Part shown: positions 8,944 through 17,059 of the stretch, piece by piece
Numbering within the stretch: the stretch's first letter is position 1
How the letters are laid out: each line of letters starts with the position of its first letter
NCBI RefSeq assembly: GCF_003254275.1
Contig: NZ_QKZK01000001.1
Span: 230,940 to 294,939 of the forward strand
Reading direction: 5' to 3'
DNA: 64,000 bases
Origin: Breznakibacter xylanolyticus
GTDB taxonomy: Bacteria; Bacteroidota; Bacteroidia; Bacteroidales; Marinilabiliaceae
Notes under the pieces: model-generated
The model's input: the letters and a program-made list of their open reading frames with translations, nothing else
What the model was told of the DNA's origin: nothing
Databases searched by the model: none
Translations under genes and position numbers: made by a program

Positions 8944-9918
8944 ATGTCAAAGGTAAAGTACCGATACAATCCCGAGACGCTGAGCTACGACCGCATTAAG
9001 ACTGGGTTTAAATATTATCTCAAACGCGTATTTCTTTTTGGTCTTTCAAGCAATGTTATTGGGTTTGTCATCTTTTTAGGATATAACGAATTTTTTGACA
9101 GTCCTAAAGAAAAGCGTCTTCAGCGCGAAAACATGCAAATGTTGGCGCAGATTGAAGTGATGGATAAAAAGCTGGAACAAGTGCAAACGGTTCTTGGTGA
9201 TTTGCAGCAGCGCGATGAAAATATTTATCGTGTAATTTTTATGGCCGACAGCATTCCCAATTCGATCCGGATGGCCGGGTTTGGTGGGGTAAATCGTTAC
9301 TCGGCTCTTGAAAATCTGAGTAACTCTGAATTACTGGTCAATACGGCGCAGCGGTTAGATATTGTGCTCAAACAGTTGTATGTGCAGTCAAAGTCGTATG
9401 ACGAAATTATTGATTTGGCCAAAAACAAGGACGAAATGTTGCGCTGCACGCCGTCCATCATGCCCATTTCCAATACCGATTTAAAACGTACCGCTTCGGG
9501 ATGGGGATGGCGAATACATCCTATTTATAAGATTAAGAAGTTTCATGAGGGGATGGACTTTACAGCCAGTACGGGAACTGATGTGTATGCCACGGGCGAT
9601 GGCGTGGTTGATGAAGTGGTGTCTTCAAATATAGGTTATGGCAAGCACATTGTCATTAATCACGGGTTTGGGTATAAGACCCTTTATGCGCACTTAAACG
9701 ATTTTAATGTAAAGGTAGGGCAAAAAGTCAATCGCGGTGATGTGATTGGTGCGGTAGGAAATACCGGCACCTCAACGGCTCCTCACTTGCATTACGAAGT
9801 GCATGTGCGCGGCCAAAAGCAAAACCCGCAGCACTATTATTTCCAGGAAGATTTAACTGCCGACGAATATGAGAAGATGATTCAGATTTCGTCCAATTCC
9901 AATCAGACCTTCGATTAA
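8944..9918 (+). CDS. M23 family (LytM-type) metallopeptidase, membrane anchored
   Basis: 324 residues. One transmembrane segment at about 27-47 (VFLFGLSSNVIGFVIFLGY) is followed by a coiled coil (about 52-95, KEKRLQRENMQMLAQIEV), then a C-terminal peptidase_M23 domain. The zinc ligands His201 and Asp205 are in HEGMDF, and His281/His283 in HLHYEVH, so the enzyme looks active rather than an EnvC-like degenerate form. The likely role is cleavage of peptidoglycan cross-bridges in the periplasm. This N-terminal membrane-anchored coiled-coil layout is widespread in Bacteroidota. It faces alaS divergently and shares a bidirectional terminator with nfo. Confidence 0.92.
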   Translation: MSKVKYRYNPETLSYDRIKTGFKYYLKRVFLFGLSSNVIGFVIFLGYNEFFDSPKEKRLQRENMQMLAQIEVMDKKLEQVQTVLGDLQQRDENIYRVIFMADSIPNSIRMAGFGGVNRYSALENLSNSELLVNTAQRLDIVLKQLYVQSKSYDEIIDLAKNKDEMLRCTPSIMPISNTDLKRTASGWGWRIHPIYKIKKFHEGMDFTASTGTDVYATGDGVVDEVVSSNIGYGKHIVINHGFGYKTLYAHLNDFNVKVGQKVNRGDVIGAVGNTGTSTAPHLHYEVHVRGQKQNPQHYYFQEDLTADEYEKMIQISSNSNQTFD

Positions 9919-9931
9919 TGTTCACAGATAT

Positions 9932-9971
9932 AAAAAAGCCCCGTTTGCTCATTGGCAGACGGGGCTTTTTA
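9932..9971. terminator. Bidirectional terminator between the M23 peptidase gene and nfo
   Basis: AAAAAGCCCCGT (9933-9944) pairs perfectly with ACGGGGCTTTTT (9959-9970). The T run on one side and A run on the other let it act for both converging genes. Confidence 0.92.
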
Positions 9972-9972
9972 A

Positions 9973-10821
9973 TTACTTAATGGCTTGTCGTAACCACTTG
10001 ATTTCTTCAGCCCAGCGCGATTCGTCGGGTGTTTCAAGTATGATGGGGATGTTGTTGAACCTTTCATCGTTGATAAATCGTTCAAAAAAAGCGTAGCCCA
10101 ATAATCCGTTACCCAGGGTTTCGTGCCTGTCGACACGACTGCCCAAGGCTTTTTTCGTGTCGTTGAGGTGAATGGCTTTGAGGTAACTTCGTCCTACCAC
10201 TTCATCAAACTTTTGCCAAGTGGTTTGGTATCCCTCATCTGACAGAATGTCGTACCCGGCCGAATAGGCGTGGCAGGTGTCGATGCATATGCCCACGCGG
10301 GTTTTATCTTCCACTCGGTCGATGATGCGTGCCAAATGTTCAAACGAGTAACCCACGTTACTGCCTTGTCCTGCGGTGTTTTCAATCACGGCTGTTACGC
10401 CGGCCGTTTTTGCAAGGGCGCGGTTAATGGAATCGGCGATAACATCCAGACATGCATCTTCGCTGATGGCATTGAGATGACTGCCGGGGTGAAAGTTGAG
10501 CATGGTAAGCCCCAGTTGTTCGCAGCGTTGCATTTCATCGAGGAAGGCGGCACGCGACTTTTCAAGGCCTTCGTGTTCGGGATGACCCAAGTTGATGAGG
10601 TAACTGTCGTGGGGGAGGATGAATTCGGGGCGAATACCGGCGCGGGCAATGCCTGCTTTAAAGCTGTCAATGCTTTCGCGGGTTAAGGGTTTGGCAACCC
10701 ATTGCCGTTGGTTTTTGGTGAATAAGGCAAAGGCGTTGGCTTCTATGGATTGAGCATTGAGCGGGGCGTTTTCAACTCCGCCAGAGGCGCTCACGTGTGC
10801 CCCAATGTATTTATTTGTCAT
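9973..10821 (-). CDS. nfo: Endonuclease IV (AP endonuclease)
   Basis: 282 residues, the usual size. It cleaves the backbone 5' of abasic sites during base excision repair and binds three zinc ions. Recognisable family segments are [14 protein letters not shown] at the N-terminus, [64 protein letters not shown] (split over the active site) and IILETPDES near the end, supplying the conserved His, Asp and Glu zinc ligands. It is single, with the shared terminator downstream. The 375-base gap upstream to lemA contains copy 2 of the MITE-like element. Confidence 0.97.
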   Translation of the reverse strand: MTNKYIGAHVSASGGVENAPLNAQSIEANAFALFTKNQRQWVAKPLTRESIDSFKAGIARAGIRPEFILPHDSYLINLGHPEHEGLEKSRAAFLDEMQRCEQLGLTMLNFHPGSHLNAISEDACLDVIADSINRALAKTAGVTAVIENTAGQGSNVGYSFEHLARIIDRVEDKTRVGICIDTCHAYSAGYDILSDEGYQTTWQKFDEVVGRSYLKAIHLNDTKKALGSRVDRHETLGNGLLGYAFFERFINDERFNNIPIILETPDESRWAEEIKWLRQAIK

Positions 10822-10980
10822 GTTGTCAGTTTTTTGATTGTTGGTCGATGATTTGTGTTACAACAACCGTTGCGGTTGAGTTGTTTACTGCAAAGCTAAT
10901 CACATTTTTTTGTTGAGCCCTTTGTCTCGTTAAGTGCTATTGAGGGTATCATCTGTGGTTTTGTGAGATTAAATCGCAAT

Positions 10981-11136
10981 GTCGTTAAGTTAGTGCGATT
11001 CATAAAAGAGACAAGAAGATGACTAGACTAAAGACAGATAGATTAGACTGAAGAGACGAAGAGAACGGATCTAAACATCTGTTTTCATCTCATCATCTGT
11101 CTCTTAGTCTGACATCTTTTTCTCTTAACTAAACGA
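10981..11136 (+). repeat. MITE-like intergenic element, copy 2
   Basis: Same orientation as copy 1 at 5027. The first 80 bases differ from copy 1 at only a handful of positions; the right half is more diverged. It starts GTCGTTAAGTTAG and ends CTTAACTAAACGA. Just outside its left end, GCAATGTCGTT equals the reverse complement of the sequence across copy 1's right end (AACGACATTGC). It sits in the divergent nfo-lemA intergenic region, upstream of both genes. Confidence 0.8.
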
Positions 11137-11162
11137 TATTCGATATAATCGTGTTATTTTAA

Positions 11163-11170
11163 TAAATTTG
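11163..11170 (+). promoter_or_regulatory. Putative -7 box for lemA
   Basis: TAAATTTG, a match to TAnnTTTG, 26 bases before the lemA ATG and 26 bases after the end of the MITE-like element. The -33 region would fall at the edge of that element. Confidence 0.45.
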
Positions 11171-11196
11171 AACTTCTTAAAAAAAAACAGAATGCT

Positions 11197-11775
11197 ATGA
11201 AAACATTGAAAAAAATTGCTTTTGCCTTGATGTTGCTGCCATTTTTCACCAGTTGCAGTTATAACAAAATGGTAGAGTTGTCCGAAGGGGTTGATGCGCA
11301 ATGGGCGCAGGTTGAGAATGTGTATCAGCGTCGTGCTGATTTGATTCCGAATTTGGTAAACACGGTGAAGGGCTATGCCGAGCATGAAAAGTCGACCCTT
11401 GATGCCGTGATTTCGGCGCGTGCCAAAGCAACGAGCGTCAATGTCTCGGCCGATAATCTCACTGAGGAGAATATGGCCAATTTTCAACAGGCTCAACAAG
11501 GTCTTTCCGGAGCTTTGTCGCGATTGATGGTGGTGATGGAAAATTATCCTGACCTAAAAGCGAACCAGAACTTTATGGATTTACAAGCTCAGCTCGAAGG
11601 AACCGAAAACCGCATTGCTGTTGAGCGCAACAAGTTCAATGAAGCTGTTCGGATGTATAATACTAAAATCAAGAGTTTCCCTCAGGTGATTTATTCCGGA
11701 TGGTTCGGATTTGAGAAGAAGCCGTTTTTTAAGGCAGACGAGGCAGCCAAAGAAGCCCCAAAGGTTGAGTTCTAA
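11197..11775 (+). CDS. lemA: LemA family lipoprotein
   Basis: 192 residues. A short hydrophobic leader ends in a lipobox-like LPFFTSC (Cys20), so the protein is predicted to be an envelope lipoprotein, not the simple single-helix membrane form. Family segments are AQWAQVENVYQRRADLIPNL (split in the N-terminal helix), NFQQAQQGLSGALSRLMV, NFMDLQAQLEGTENRIAVER and FNEAVRMYN. LemA proteins form a helical bundle of unproven function. The following two genes both encode TPM-domain proteins, the usual lemA partners; spacing is 26 and 39 bases, so a three-gene operon is likely. Confidence 0.93.
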   Translation: MKTLKKIAFALMLLPFFTSCSYNKMVELSEGVDAQWAQVENVYQRRADLIPNLVNTVKGYAEHEKSTLDAVISARAKATSVNVSADNLTEENMANFQQAQQGLSGALSRLMVVMENYPDLKANQNFMDLQAQLEGTENRIAVERNKFNEAVRMYNTKIKSFPQVIYSGWFGFEKKPFFKADEAAKEAPKVEF

Positions 11776-11801
11776 AACATCATGCTAAATAACTGACTTT
11801 T

Positions 11802-12239
11802 ATGTCTGCGATTAATTTATCAACAATCGACCGGGAAACCATTGTCGGTGCCATTCGTGAGGCCGAAAAAGACACCTCGGGAGAAATACGTGTACATCTG
11901 GATAAAAAATGTCCCGAAGATGTTTTAGATCGTGCAGCTTATTGGTTTGAAAAGCTGAAGATGCACAAAACAGCGCTTCGCAATGGCGTTTTGTTTTATG
12001 TGGCCGTTGACGATCATAAGTTTGCCATTTTGGGCGATGCCGGTATCAATGCCAAGGTGCCTGCCGGTTTTTGGGATGACATTAAATGCACACTTTTATA
12101 TTATTTCCAAAAAGGGGACTTGGCAGGTGGATTGGCTGTGGGAATTCGTATGAGTGGTCAGCAATTGAAAGCTCATTTTCCCTATCAGTCCGATGATGTC
12201 AACGAATTACCCGATGATATCTCCTTTGGAAAATCATGA
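11802..12239 (+). CDS. Small cytosolic TPM-domain protein
   Basis: 145 residues, no signal peptide or membrane segment. Most of the length is one TPM domain (TLP18.3/Psb32/MOLO-1 type), with SGEIRVHLDKKCPEDVLDRA and NGVLFYVAVDDHKFAILGD typical of the short, soluble TPM proteins found next to lemA. Plant TPM proteins have been linked to phosphatase or photosystem repair roles; the bacterial function is unknown. Middle gene of the lemA-TPM-TPM operon. Confidence 0.88.
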   Translation: MSAINLSTIDRETIVGAIREAEKDTSGEIRVHLDKKCPEDVLDRAAYWFEKLKMHKTALRNGVLFYVAVDDHKFAILGDAGINAKVPAGFWDDIKCTLLYYFQKGDLAGGLAVGIRMSGQQLKAHFPYQSDDVNELPDDISFGKS

Positions 12240-12278
12240 CGTGGGCATTCGCAGTTTTTAAATCGAAAATGTAATTGT

Positions 12279-13055
12279 ATGAAATATTTCATGTTGGTCG
12301 TTCTGTGCGTCTTGTCCGTTGGTGTAATGGGACAAAATATCCCGGAACGCCCGAATCCACCCCGGTTGGTTAATGATTTTGCCGGAGTGATGACTGCCGA
12401 ACAGGTGCAACAAATTGAAAACGCGTTGGTGAAGTTCTCTACCGAAACATCTACGCAAATAGCTGTGGTAACTGTTTCAACGCTCGATGGTTCTGATGCT
12501 GCCAATTATGCTTTTCAGCTTGGGGAAAAATGGGGCATTGGTCAAAAGGGGAAGAATAATGGGGTTTTAATTTTGGTAAAACCAAAATATGGCAAAGACA
12601 GGGGGCACGCTTTTATTGCGACGGGTTATGGCTTGGAGGGGGCTGTTCCTGATGCCATTGCCAACCGAATTGTCGATTTGGAAATGATTCCGCATTTTCG
12701 TCAAAACGATTATTATGGAGGTATTGCATCGGCAGTGACTGTCATCATGCAGCTGACCCGTGGCGAGTTTACCGCCGATGAATATGCAAAAAAGAAGAGT
12801 TTCCCTGTTGGATTAATCGTGATCATCGTTTTGGTGGTTTTGTTTTTCGTGTTAGGTAATAAAAGTAAATCATCCACGCGGCACTATAGCAGTCGTGGTT
12901 CCGATTTGCCTTTGTGGATGCTTTTGGGCGGCATGGCTGCCGGTTCATCTCGCAGTCGGGGCGGTAGTTTTGGGAGTTTTTCTTCCGGTTCTGGTGGCTT
13001 TGGCGGTTTTGGCGGCGGTGGTTTTGGCGGTGGTGGTGCCGGCGGGAGTTGGTAA
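12279..13055 (+). CDS. YgcG-like TPM-domain protein with Gly-rich tail
   Basis: 258 residues. Cleavable signal peptide (about 1-19, ending VGVMGQ), then a TPM domain (about 28-160) containing RLVNDFAGVMTAEQ and a GYGLEGAVPDAIANR signature, then one transmembrane helix (about 176-193, GLIVIIVLVVLFFVL), and a low-complexity tail made of Gly, Ser and Phe that ends GGGAGGSW. The TPM domain is thus outside the inner membrane. The same layout is seen in YgcG-type proteins. Last gene of the lemA cluster; an intrinsic terminator follows. Confidence 0.9.
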   Translation: MKYFMLVVLCVLSVGVMGQNIPERPNPPRLVNDFAGVMTAEQVQQIENALVKFSTETSTQIAVVTVSTLDGSDAANYAFQLGEKWGIGQKGKNNGVLILVKPKYGKDRGHAFIATGYGLEGAVPDAIANRIVDLEMIPHFRQNDYYGGIASAVTVIMQLTRGEFTADEYAKKKSFPVGLIVIIVLVVLFFVLGNKSKSSTRHYSSRGSDLPLWMLLGGMAAGSSRSRGGSFGSFSSGSGGFGGFGGGGFGGGGAGGSW

Positions 13056-13090
13056 TGTCATTGTTATTTGTTTGATATACAGAAATGAAG

Positions 13091-13130
13091 GATGCCTGTT
13101 GTTCTCCCCGGAGACTTCAGGCTTTTTTTA
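13091..13130 (+). terminator. Terminator of the lemA-TPM operon
   Basis: GCCTG (13094-13098) pairs with CAGGC (13118-13122), with an inner CTCC/GGAG stem, followed by seven T. Confidence 0.7.
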
Positions 13131-13186
13131 TTTGAAAATCTTAGGCGTGTGACATACTTATTAACATCTGCTAACGTTTTTGGAGT

Positions 13187-14617
13187 ATGAAAACACCCAA
13201 GCGTATAAACCGGCGTCTGGTGATGCTGTTGTTGTTGATATTTGACCTGATGGGAGGTGTGGGCATGATGTTGATGCTTCGCCATTTGCATCCTTATCTC
13301 GATATGGTATTTCCCGGATCCATGTCGGGGTTGAATAATCTCTCGTTTTTTGCCGAAATGTCCGTTTTTACCCTTTATTGGATGATGCTTTTTGCATTGT
13401 CCGGCTTTTATCGTCAGATTGTGCAAAAGGGGATCGGGCTGTATATGACCACTTTTCTTGGCGTCTTGATTGTTGGGGAAATCGTTTTCATTTTTTTCTG
13501 TTACCTGCGTAACGATTATTTGTTTTCGTATGGTTATGCGCATTTCTTATGGGCACAAGTTTCGTTTTTGTTTCTGTTTTATGGTTTACCAAGGGTAGTT
13601 TATTATGTTGTGGTTCAGTATCTGACGCGAAAAAGTCATTTGGCCATACATGCCATACTCGTTGGCAATAGTACACGTGCATTCAATCTTAAAAGTGAAT
13701 TGTCCAAATTTATTGATGGTGCTCGTTATCATTTTGTTGGGTATGTCGATGTTGAAAATGGCAAGGCTTTGAGTGAATCGGAAATGCAATTGCCTCGCTT
13801 GGGGATGGTTGATGAATTGGATGGTTTGCTTTCCAATTATCCGGTCGATGAAGTGGTGTTGGCACTCGAATTCAAAGATTCTCGTTTGGTGCAGCATATC
13901 CTAAATGTGGGTAAGCAACGCAACCTGGTTTTGCGTTTTTTGCCCGACATCAATGCCATTTTGGAAGGCGCTGTAAAAATGACGAATCTGCACGGAACCC
14001 CATTGATTACCATCCACAATCGGTTGATGCCCGAATGGCAAATGGTTTTGAAGATACTGATGGATTATTCGATATCGGTTCTTGCCATTCTTTTGGCATT
14101 GCCTTTGATTCCCATTATTGTATTGGGGATTAAGATGACATCGCCCGGCCCGGTGTTATACTTTCAAACTCGGTTGGGGAAGAATCGAAAACCGTTTAAA
14201 ATCATCAAGTTCCGTTCTATGTATGTGGATGCCGAAAAGGATGGACCGGCTTTGTCGTCTGATCATGATCCGCGCATCACTCCCGTTGGGCGCATCATGC
14301 GTAAATGGCGAATCGATGAATTACCTCAGTTTGTAAATGTGCTCATGGGACATATGTCGGTAGTGGGGCCTCGTCCCGAACGACGCTACTTCTTCGATAA
14401 GGTCATTCATCAGGCTCCATACTTTGTGCACCTGTCGAGGGTGAAGCCAGGCATTACATCATGGGGGATGGTGAAATACGGTTATGCCGAAAATGTGGAG
14501 CAGATGATCTCACGTGCTGAATATGACATTCTTTACCTCGAAAATATGACCCTGATGGTGGATGTCAAAATTATCCTTCACACCCTTCGTATTTTGTTGA
14601 CAGGCAAAGGAAAATAA
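13187..14617 (+). CDS. Polyprenyl-phosphate sugar-1-phosphate transferase (exopolysaccharide initiation)
   Basis: 476 residues. The N-terminal half has four predicted membrane helices (between about 10 and 135), followed by a nucleotide-binding-like domain (LAIHAILVGNSTRAFNLK) and a second hydrophobic segment near 285-310 that anchors the C-terminal bacterial sugar transferase domain. Signatures of that domain: KMTSPGPVLYFQTRLGKNRKPF, KFRSMYVDAE, WRIDELPQF.NVL and VVGPRPERRYF. The enzyme should load a sugar-1-phosphate onto undecaprenyl phosphate to start a surface polysaccharide or O-antigen unit. No other polysaccharide genes are adjacent; the nearest is the glycosyltransferase at 17060. 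Convergent with the LptF/LptG gene, with 8 bases between stops. Confidence 0.92.
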   Translation: MKTPKRINRRLVMLLLLIFDLMGGVGMMLMLRHLHPYLDMVFPGSMSGLNNLSFFAEMSVFTLYWMMLFALSGFYRQIVQKGIGLYMTTFLGVLIVGEIVFIFFCYLRNDYLFSYGYAHFLWAQVSFLFLFYGLPRVVYYVVVQYLTRKSHLAIHAILVGNSTRAFNLKSELSKFIDGARYHFVGYVDVENGKALSESEMQLPRLGMVDELDGLLSNYPVDEVVLALEFKDSRLVQHILNVGKQRNLVLRFLPDINAILEGAVKMTNLHGTPLITIHNRLMPEWQMVLKILMDYSISVLAILLALPLIPIIVLGIKMTSPGPVLYFQTRLGKNRKPFKIIKFRSMYVDAEKDGPALSSDHDPRITPVGRIMRKWRIDELPQFVNVLMGHMSVVGPRPERRYFFDKVIHQAPYFVHLSRVKPGITSWGMVKYGYAENVEQMISRAEYDILYLENMTLMVDVKIILHTLRILLTGKGK

Positions 14618-14625
14618 TGTCAGAT

Positions 14626-15735
14626 TTATTTGGGGGCTTTCTTATAGAGATATAAACCAATAAAAGCGAAGACGATATTGGGCAGCCAAACAGCTAATAG
14701 CGAATTCATGCTTCCGCTGATGGCAAATGTGGTCGATACGGTCATGAACAGGATGTAGGTAAAGCTCAATCCGATGCCCGTTCCGATGTGAAGTCCCATG
14801 CCACCCCTGGTCTTGCGTGAAGCCAGGGATACTCCAATGAGCGTGAGGATGAATGCCGAAAAAGGTGATGCAATCCGCTTATATTTTTCTATCACAAATT
14901 CTTCAATATTGCCTACGCCCCGGTTTCGTTGTTCGTCAATGTAAGCGTTGAGGCGCGGATTGGTCATGGTTTCGTAATAGTTGCGTTCTATTTTAAAGTC
15001 AGAAGGTTTCAGGTTGAGCATTGAATCAATTTTTTCACCCTTGCTGATTTTCATCGAGTTGTCAGCATTGAAATCGCGAATCAGGTAGTCCTTCAATATC
15101 CAGCTGCCATCGGTGGTGTCGTACACGATGCTTTGGGCGGTGAGTTTTGATTTAAGGCGTTTGCCGTCAAATGATTCGATGGTGAAGAAATCGCCTGTTT
15201 CGGTGAGCGAATAAAAACGGTACAAATAGATGAAAGTTCCCGGGGAGATTTGCATGTGCAAGTTGCTCAATCCCGATTCTCGCTTGTTTTTGACATAGGT
15301 GGTTTCAAATTTCAAGCGTGTCACGTTGGCGTTGGGAATTACAAAAGCACCCAATGTGAATGAAAACAAGCCAATGATCAATGCCCCCAGGAAGTAGGGG
15401 AACATCATGCGTCGAAAGCTTACACCGCTGGATAAAATGGCAATAATTTCCGATTGATAGGCCATTTTGGAGGTGAAAAAGATGACGGAGATGAAAATGA
15501 AAAGGGGGGTAAACAGGTTGGCAAAGTAGGGGATGAAGTTGAGGTAATAGTCAAATACAATGGCCTTGATTGGAGCTCCCTTTGATATGAAATCATCAAT
15601 TTTTTCGGTGAAGTCAAAAACTACCGCGATGCTCATGATCAGCAAGAGGGAAAAGAAAAAAGTGCCCAGAAATTTACGCAGGATGTATAAGTCTAATTTT
15701 CTCAATGTATTGGCGTTGATGGGTTGTCTGTGCAA
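14626..15735 (-). CDS. LptF/LptG family LPS export permease
   Basis: 369 residues. Begins with a polar stretch then KLDLYILRKFLGTFFFSLLL, the typical start of LptF/LptG permeases. There are three membrane helices in the N-terminal part, a large periplasmic beta-jellyroll-like region (about 130-270), and three helices at the C-terminus (AFILTLIGVSLASRK, ILFMTVSTTFAISG, IVFAFIGLYLYKKAP). These proteins form the membrane part of the ABC exporter that extracts lipopolysaccharide. I cannot tell LptF from LptG. It lies 46 bases after tgt on the same strand, a pairing common in Bacteroidota, so probably one operon. Confidence 0.92.
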   Translation of the reverse strand: MHRQPINANTLRKLDLYILRKFLGTFFFSLLLIMSIAVVFDFTEKIDDFISKGAPIKAIVFDYYLNFIPYFANLFTPLFIFISVIFFTSKMAYQSEIIAILSSGVSFRRMMFPYFLGALIIGLFSFTLGAFVIPNANVTRLKFETTYVKNKRESGLSNLHMQISPGTFIYLYRFYSLTETGDFFTIESFDGKRLKSKLTAQSIVYDTTDGSWILKDYLIRDFNADNSMKISKGEKIDSMLNLKPSDFKIERNYYETMTNPRLNAYIDEQRNRGVGNIEEFVIEKYKRIASPFSAFILTLIGVSLASRKTRGGMGLHIGTGIGLSFTYILFMTVSTTFAISGSMNSLLAVWLPNIVFAFIGLYLYKKAPK

Positions 15736-15781
15736 ATCAAACTAAAAATCTCGGTTTCTGCAATTTCGATGCAATGATGGT

Positions 15782-16912
15782 TTACAAACGAGTGGCTACT
15801 TTTTTAACCATGATTGCTTTCCAGGCTGCAAATGTGCCAGCGGCAATGTGGTTGCGTGCTTCTTCAACCAGCCAAAGATAAAAAGCCAAATTGTGGATGG
15901 ATGCGATTTGCGAAGCCAACATTTCTCCTGCAATGAATAAATGTCGAAGATAGGCTTTGCTATATGCCGTGTCAACATACGATTTTCCATTGGGGTCGAT
16001 GGGCGAAAAATCGTCTTTCCACTTTTCGTTGCGTATGTTAATAATTCCTTCAGAGGTGAACATCATGCCGTTGCGACCGTTGCGTGTGGGCATGACGCAG
16101 TCGAACATATCTACCCCTAAGGCAATGTTTTCAAGTAAGTTGGCGGGTGTTCCAACGCCCATTAGGTAGCGTGGCTTGTCGGTTGGCAGAATGTTGTTGA
16201 CCACTTCCACCATTTCGTACATTACTTCGGTGGGTTCACCCACTGCCAATCCTCCAATGGCATTGCCCTGGCGTCCTTGCGCAGCAATGGTTTCGGCCGA
16301 CTGGATACGCAAATCTCGGTAACCACCCCCCTGAACGATGGGGAAAAATGTTTGTTCGTACCCATAATGCGCTTCGGTGCTGTCGAAACGTTCTAAGCCG
16401 CGCTTTAACCATCGATGGGTGCGTTCCATCGACTTCTTGGTGTATTGATAATCGGCATCGCCCGGGGCACATTCGTCAAAGGCCATCATGATGTCCGAGC
16501 CAATCACGCGTTGAATATCCACCACGTTTTCGGGGGTGAAAAAATGCTTTGAACCATCGATGTGACTTCTAAACATGGCCCCTTCTTCCGATAATTTGCG
16601 GTTTTCGCTTAGTGAGAATACCTGATAGCCGCCGCTGTCGGTGAGAATTGGGCGATCCCAGCCGTTGAATTGGTGCAAGCCGCCTGCTTTATGTAAGATC
16701 TCGGTTCCGGGGCGCAAGTATAAATGGTAGGTGTTGCCCAAGATAATTTTAGCATTGATATCTTCGCGCAATTCTTTAAAATGCACACCTTTGACCGATC
16801 CCAAGGTTCCCACAGGCATGAAAATGGGGGTGGGTATTTGCCCGTGGGCGGTGGTAATGAGGCCGTGACGAGCTTTGCTGCCGGAATCGGTGTGAAGTAA
16901 TTGGAATGTCAT
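15782..16912 (-). CDS. tgt: Queuine tRNA-ribosyltransferase without zinc cysteines
   Basis: 376 residues. It exchanges guanine-34 for preQ1/queuine precursor in GUN-anticodon tRNAs. Present: TPIFMPVGTLGSVKGV, ILGNTYHLYLRPG, the general Asp in ILTDSGGYQVFSLS, GGLAVGEP, and the nucleophile-region VDMFDCVMPTRNGRNG. The canonical C-terminal zinc motif CxCxxC...H (E. coli: PECDCYTC) is replaced by DPNGKSYVDTAYS, with no cysteines, although the later SIHNLAFYLWL histidine stretch remains. To my knowledge other Bacteroidota Tgt proteins look the same. First gene of the tgt-LptF/LptG pair. Confidence 0.95.
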   Translation of the reverse strand: MTFQLLHTDSGSKARHGLITTAHGQIPTPIFMPVGTLGSVKGVHFKELREDINAKIILGNTYHLYLRPGTEILHKAGGLHQFNGWDRPILTDSGGYQVFSLSENRKLSEEGAMFRSHIDGSKHFFTPENVVDIQRVIGSDIMMAFDECAPGDADYQYTKKSMERTHRWLKRGLERFDSTEAHYGYEQTFFPIVQGGGYRDLRIQSAETIAAQGRQGNAIGGLAVGEPTEVMYEMVEVVNNILPTDKPRYLMGVGTPANLLENIALGVDMFDCVMPTRNGRNGMMFTSEGIINIRNEKWKDDFSPIDPNGKSYVDTAYSKAYLRHLFIAGEMLASQIASIHNLAFYLWLVEEARNHIAAGTFAAWKAIMVKKVATRL

Positions 16913-17059
16913 GTTTTTTGTCCTGAAAAATGGCTCACAAAGATATAAAATGTGGTGGAAGACGGGGTTGCAATTATTTTAATTTAGGTTTTCGTTTTTT
17001 TCTTTTTATCATCTTTAAATCCTCCAAAAAAATCGCATTTTTGACAAAATTTGTAACCC

